The position numbers and the translations under genes were made by a program. The notes below the pieces were generated by a model. It was not told where the DNA came from. It worked only from the letters and a program-made list of their open reading frames with translations, and ran no database searches. 64,000 nt of DNA from Sphingobium sp. KCTC 72723 (GTDB lineage Bacteria > Pseudomonadota > Alphaproteobacteria > Sphingomonadales > Sphingomonadaceae): positions 2,927,501 to 2,991,500 of the forward strand of contig NZ_CP060388.1 of the NCBI RefSeq assembly GCF_014280435.1, written 5' to 3'. Shown one piece after another: positions 60,552 through 64,000 of the stretch; the stretch's first letter is position 1, and each line of letters begins with the position of its first letter.

Positions 60552-61664
60552 GTGCATTTTCCGACCTTTGAAAAGGACCAGCGGCGCATCCTGCACCTGC
60601 TGCGCAAGTCCGGTCCGTTGTCGCGGTCCGCGCTGGCGACCGCGCTGGAAATCAGCGGAACGGCGCTTACCCGCCTGTCGCGCGACTTGCTGGCGCTGGG
60701 CGTGGTGGAGGAAATGGCCGACAGCGAATCGCAGGGCCGGGGCCGCCCTGCCGTGCCGCTGCGGTTGGCGGCCAAGGGCGGCTATGCGGTGGGCGCGACG
60801 GCGCACAAAGGTCTGCTCGACCTGTCGCTGGTCGATTTCACCGGCGCGACGATCGCGACGCATCATGAAGCGATCGACCCGATAGCGCCCAAGGCATTCG
60901 CGCGAAAAGTGCGTGGCCTGACACATGAAATGGTCGATCGCCATGGCCTGCTGGGGCAACGGATGCTGGGCATCGGCATCGCCGTGCCGGGACCGTCGCT
61001 CTCGCTCGCCGGGGATAGGTGGAGCGTTGTCGATGTGTTGCCGGGATGGCGCGACGCGCCGCTGCGCGAGATATTTTCCGCCGAACTGGGTTGGCCATTA
61101 TGGATCGAAAATGATGCCAATGCCGCCGCGATCGCCGAATATTATCTGGGCGGGCTGATGCGGGATTTTTCCACCATCGTCGTGCTGCTGCTGGGGTTCG
61201 GCATTGGCGCGGGCGTCATTGTCGATGGGCGTCTGGTGCGTGGTCAATTTGGCGTGGCGGGGGAAATTGGCTGCCTGTTTCCCGGCGACCAGCCACGCCC
61301 CAGTCCACTCGACCTTCTTGCCATACTGCGCGCCAGTGGCTGCGATATTTCCTCCGTCGCGCAGATAGACCTGGCCGCCCCGGATCAGGCGCCGACAATC
61401 GAAAACTGGCTGGACCGCGCGGCGCAGCAACTGGAAATCGTCGCCAACACGGCCTTCGCCTGGCTTGATCCCGGCGCGATCATGCTCGCTGGCACGCTGC
61501 CTCCGCCGATCCTGCATGGCCTCGCCGACCGACTCGATCGCGCAGACCTCGTCACCATGCTCGGCCAGCGTCGTCCCCCTGTGCGCGTGTCCATGCTGAC
61601 AGGATCGCCGATAACATTGGGCGCTGCATTATTGCCGATCCACGCGCTTTCCGCAGAAATATAG
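60552..61664 (+). CDS. ROK-family transcriptional regulator
   Basis: 370 aa from GTG 60552. The N-terminal winged helix (QRRILHLLRKSGPLSRSALA, then SGTALTRLSRDLLALGVVEE) precedes the ROK sugar-kinase-like domain with GIAVPGPSL, ENDANAAAIAEYYLGG and GFGIGAGVIVDGRLVRGQFGVAGEIG (the GHxxxxxGxxC zinc cluster appears only partly, GEIGCLFPG). NagC/Mlc-like proteins sense sugars or sugar phosphates. It is divergent from TBDR 5 and probably represses it. The downstream gene is convergent. Confidence 0.9.
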   Translation: MHFPTFEKDQRRILHLLRKSGPLSRSALATALEISGTALTRLSRDLLALGVVEEMADSESQGRGRPAVPLRLAAKGGYAVGATAHKGLLDLSLVDFTGATIATHHEAIDPIAPKAFARKVRGLTHEMVDRHGLLGQRMLGIGIAVPGPSLSLAGDRWSVVDVLPGWRDAPLREIFSAELGWPLWIENDANAAAIAEYYLGGLMRDFSTIVVLLLGFGIGAGVIVDGRLVRGQFGVAGEIGCLFPGDQPRPSPLDLLAILRASGCDISSVAQIDLAAPDQAPTIENWLDRAAQQLEIVANTAFAWLDPGAIMLAGTLPPPILHGLADRLDRADLVTMLGQRRPPVRVSMLTGSPITLGAALLPIHALSAEI

Positions 61665-61671
61665 GCTCGCC

Positions 61672-62487
61672 TCAATCGATCGACTGAACTTCGTCGGTAT
61701 GCACGTCGAACCGCACCAGATTGGCCGTGCCAAATGCCGTGGTCAACGCGACATCGGTGGCGTCGCGCCCGCGCGCCATCAATATGCGGCCGATGCGCGG
61801 CTTGTTATGCCGTGCGTCATATGTGTACCAGTCGCCATCGATATAAACATCGAACCACGCGCTGAAATCCATCGGTGCATCCACCGGCGGAATACCGATG
61901 TCGCCCAGATAGCCGGTGCAATAGCGCGCCGGGATGTTCATGCACCGGCATAGCGTCACGGCCAGATGCGCAAAATCGCGGCACACGCCCTGCCGTTCCT
62001 GATAGGCGTTCCAGGCCGTCTTGTCCGACCGCGCGAAATGATAGCCGAACTGGATATGATTGTGGACGAAATCGACGATCGCATCGACCCGGTCCCGCGC
62101 CGACAGATAATGCGCAAAATTCCCCCAAGCGACCTGCATCAGCCGGTCGGTTTCGCAATAGCGACTGCCCAGCAGATAGGGCATGACCGCGTCGGGCAGA
62201 TCCTCGACCGGCGTCTGAGGGCCATCGGGCGCGCGCACGTCCGGCTCGCCATCATCCTCGATCACGAAATCGCAGGACAAAGTGACGCCCCCTGCCGGAA
62301 TGGCCAGTCGGGTGGCGACATTGCCGAACCCGTCCTCGAACTGATAAAGCGGTATGTCCGGGCTGGCCATCAACCGCTGGGGCGTGCGCAAATCCTGATG
62401 GCGCGAAGGATGCACGTTCAACAACGCCATCATCGCGGTCTTGGTGTCAGTAACGAACTGAATATCATATCCGCAGCGGATCAGCAT
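61672..62487 (-). CDS. Transglutaminase-like protein with Ser at the expected catalytic His
   Basis: 271 aa. The catalytic-Cys motif is present as QGVCRDFAHLAVTLCR, with the Asp region YTYDARHN. In the position where many relatives have His-Ala-Trp, this protein reads MDFSAWFDVY, with Ser in place of His; some members of this subfamily share that, so loss of activity is not certain. The N-terminal part matches the bacterial transglutaminase-like N domain. It is the second gene after the related 62493-63431, five bases downstream. Confidence 0.85.
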   Translation of the reverse strand: MLIRCGYDIQFVTDTKTAMMALLNVHPSRHQDLRTPQRLMASPDIPLYQFEDGFGNVATRLAIPAGGVTLSCDFVIEDDGEPDVRAPDGPQTPVEDLPDAVMPYLLGSRYCETDRLMQVAWGNFAHYLSARDRVDAIVDFVHNHIQFGYHFARSDKTAWNAYQERQGVCRDFAHLAVTLCRCMNIPARYCTGYLGDIGIPPVDAPMDFSAWFDVYIDGDWYTYDARHNKPRIGRILMARGRDATDVALTTAFGTANLVRFDVHTDEVQSID

Positions 62488-62492
62488 TTATG

Positions 62493-63431
62493 TCACTTTC
62501 CTGAAACGCCGATGGCTCGGCTGTTGATGGCACCATGGTCGGTCGGGGAAAACAGGGCCGGGTCGGCGCGACGGACATCGACCGTTACGTCCATCCCCAG
62601 GAAACTGGCGGGCGGGCCAAACCAGGTGCCGGACATCGGCAGCGCCTGAAAAGGATCGCGCGCGATGGCGACGCGGATCAGGCCGCGATTGCCGATGATG
62701 CCGTTGGTCGGATCAAATTCGACCCAGCCCGATCCGGGCAGGAAGATGCGCACCCAGGCATGGGTATTGCCGCCCCCGACCACCCCTTCCGATCGGGACG
62801 GGTTGTAGACATAGCCTGACACGAACCGCGCGGCGAAACCCAGCGCCCGCACCGCCTCGATCATCAATACGGCAAAGTCGCGGCACGTCCCCTGCCGTTT
62901 CTTCAGCGTTTCGATCGGCGACTGGGTGCCTTTTTCATGGCGCGGGACATAAGTGAATTCCCGTTGGATGCCGGTGGCGATCTGCGTGAGCAGAGCGATC
63001 GTTTCGGTATTGCCGTTGTTACTGACGAACCCGCGCGCCCAATTGTCGACGATCCGTTCGGGGTCATGATATTCCCGTTCGATCGACCGCAGCAGGTCGG
63101 GCATGTCCTCCGACGAATAGGTGAAGGGGAACAGCCGGGCATAGGCTTCGACATCCACCTGCCTTTGCGCGATCGGTGCGTGGTCCAGCGTCATTTCGCT
63201 GGTGACGATCAGCCGCGATGCGCGCTGGTTGAACAAGGCGATCGCGACCGCGTTGCCAAAAACGTCGTGCAGCCAGCGCAACTCGCTGGGCGGCGGGTCG
63301 ATGTCCAGCCGCGCCGACAGCAGGCGCTGGTCAAATGCTTCGCGCGGGCGCATCATGATGCGATGTTCACCCAAGGATACTGGCTGCTGATAACGATAGG
63401 CAGTGACATGATGAATGGTCAGCAACGGCAT
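62493..63431 (-). CDS. Transglutaminase family protein (bacterial N domain plus cysteine-protease-like core)
   Basis: 312 aa from ATG 63431 (the frame is open to 63464). The bacterial transglutaminase N-terminal domain starts MPLLTIHHVTAYRYQQPVSL. The catalytic triad is visible: Cys in QGTCRDFAVLM, His in GGGNTHAWVR and Asp in EFDPTNG. Such proteins often lie beside circularly permuted ATP-grasp and alpha-E genes, and probably process amide bonds of peptides or cyanophycin-like polymers; those partners are not in the window. It is divergent from the N-formylglutamate amidohydrolase with 14 nt between starts. Confidence 0.9.
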   Translation of the reverse strand: MPLLTIHHVTAYRYQQPVSLGEHRIMMRPREAFDQRLLSARLDIDPPPSELRWLHDVFGNAVAIALFNQRASRLIVTSEMTLDHAPIAQRQVDVEAYARLFPFTYSSEDMPDLLRSIEREYHDPERIVDNWARGFVSNNGNTETIALLTQIATGIQREFTYVPRHEKGTQSPIETLKKRQGTCRDFAVLMIEAVRALGFAARFVSGYVYNPSRSEGVVGGGNTHAWVRIFLPGSGWVEFDPTNGIIGNRGLIRVAIARDPFQALPMSGTWFGPPASFLGMDVTVDVRRADPALFSPTDHGAINSRAIGVSGK

Positions 63432-63445
63432 GGGGTCATGTCCTG

Positions 63446-64000
63446 ATGGCCGGGCGCACGGCATATGGTCTGTTGGGTCCGAATGATCCGGCGCCGTTCG
63501 GGCTGTTCAACGCGCAAGGGCGCTCCCCGTTCCTGCTGATCGGCGATCATGCCGGTTGCGCCTTTCCCGCCGCGCTGGGCGACATGGGGCTGGATGCGCA
63601 GGACCGGGGCCGTCACATCGCGATCGACATCGGCATATATGGCCTGGGCCATGCGCTCGCCCGCTTGCTCGACGCGCCCTTCCTGCATCAACCCTATTCG
63701 CGGCTGGTGATCGATTGTAACCGCGATCCCCTGCACCCTGACGCGATTCCATCCATGTCCGATGGGACATGGATCGGCGGCAATGACGGGTTGGACGATG
63801 CGGCAAGGACCGCCCGGATCGCGGCGATCCATAACCCCTATCATCGCGCCATAACGGACCTGATCACTACCCGCGCCGCCGCCGGGCATCAGACGATCCT
63901 GCTGTCTTTGCACAGTTTTACGCCGGTCATGGCAGGCATCGCCCGGCCCTGGCATGTCGGGATCATGCATTGGACAGGCTATGTCCATGTCGCTGTCGCA
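63446..64000 (+). CDS. N-formylglutamate amidohydrolase family, 5' part (runs off the window)
   Basis: 185 codons remain open to the window edge. Family features are FLLIGDHAGCAFP near residue 30, RHIAIDIGIYGLGHALARL with the conserved HxxxDxG-like Asp and His, YSRLVIDCNRD, and the late LLSLHSFTPVM. Members hydrolyse N-formyl or N-acyl glutamate and related amides using a metal. ATG 63446 is the first usable start; the ATG eight bases earlier meets a stop at once. It is divergent from two transglutaminase-like genes, a neighbourhood seen for amidohydrolases in peptide turnover. Confidence 0.9.
   Translation, partial: MAGRTAYGLLGPNDPAPFGLFNAQGRSPFLLIGDHAGCAFPAALGDMGLDAQDRGRHIAIDIGIYGLGHALARLLDAPFLHQPYSRLVIDCNRDPLHPDAIPSMSDGTWIGGNDGLDDAARTARIAAIHNPYHRAITDLITTRAAAGHQTILLSLHSFTPVMAGIARPWHVGIMHWTGYVHVAVA

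Noticed and set aside
58645..60885. 746-codon plus-strand open frame over TBDR 5 and the ROK gene
   Set aside because: It runs antisense to one real gene and out of frame through another; no motif.
1..64000. CRISPR arrays, tRNA or rRNA genes, complete insertion sequences
   Set aside because: I saw no regularly spaced repeats, no cloverleaf-like tRNA segments and no intact transposase while reading both strands.

Overview
The window is high-GC DNA from an alphaproteobacterium, most likely a sphingomonad (Sphingobium, Sphingomonas or Novosphingobium type). That call rests on five TonB-dependent receptors (TBDRs) in 64 kb, many catabolic oxidoreductases, GH39/TBDR/MFS sugar clusters and a SigF-NrsF/bufferin locus. 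I see no tRNA, rRNA, CRISPR array or intact insertion sequence. Names are assigned from motifs and family knowledge; no database search was run.

Region 1 (1-12.4 kb) is a catabolic block on the + strand. It holds a P450 C-terminus with a terminator, an aldehyde dehydrogenase, a TBDR with a strong terminator, and then a tightly packed run built on a tandemly duplicated three-gene cassette. The cassette order is A (309-aa RDHSWGPR-type protein), B (APH/ACAD10-11-like phosphotransferase), C (about 170-aa protein of unknown family), repeated as A'-B'-C'. An MmgE/PrpD protein and a zinc alcohol dehydrogenase follow. This is the best candidate for an undescribed pathway. Region 2 (12.5-15.2 kb) holds an AT-rich tyrosine phosphatase, a 5'-truncated esterase remnant and a FadR-type regulator.

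Region 3 (15.3-23.1 kb) is a probable sugar-acid operon: TBDR, secreted GH39 glycosidase, MFS transporter, enolase-superfamily acid-sugar dehydratase and 3-hydroxyisobutyrate-dehydrogenase-like reductase. Repeated GTATGAG-type motifs are candidate sites for the divergent regulator. Region 4 (23.1-27.1 kb) is a stretch of decaying genes: a superoxide dismutase remnant, a peroxiredoxin with two in-frame stops, a deletion chimera of a solute-binding protein and an FMN monooxygenase with two more stops, and a frameshifted FAD protein. Region 5 (27.4-34.0 kb) is a quinate/shikimate utilisation locus (QuiC1-type dehydratase, porin, shikimate dehydrogenase, MFS, LysR). A second decayed patch follows (34.1-36.7 kb) with an integrase scrap and a PQQ alcohol dehydrogenase carrying three lesions.

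Region 6 (36.9-42.1 kb) has a TBDR/PI-PLC-like pair and a DEAD-box helicase. Region 7 (42.3-46.5 kb) is a bufferin (copper/oxidative stress peptide) locus run by ECF sigma SigF and its anti-sigma NrsF; three promoters match GTAACC/G-N16-CGAA exactly. Region 8 (46.7-61.7 kb) has a class V aminotransferase-fold protein, a TBDR/secreted tyrosine-phosphatase pair divergent from a double-TetR regulator with two MFS carriers, then a TBDR/DUF218/S1-P1 nuclease operon divergent from a ROK regulator. Three TBDRs therefore each lead an operon with an exported phosphoesterase-type enzyme, which suggests uptake of organophosphate compounds. Region 9 (61.7-64 kb) has two transglutaminase-like genes and the start of an N-formylglutamate amidohydrolase that runs off the window.
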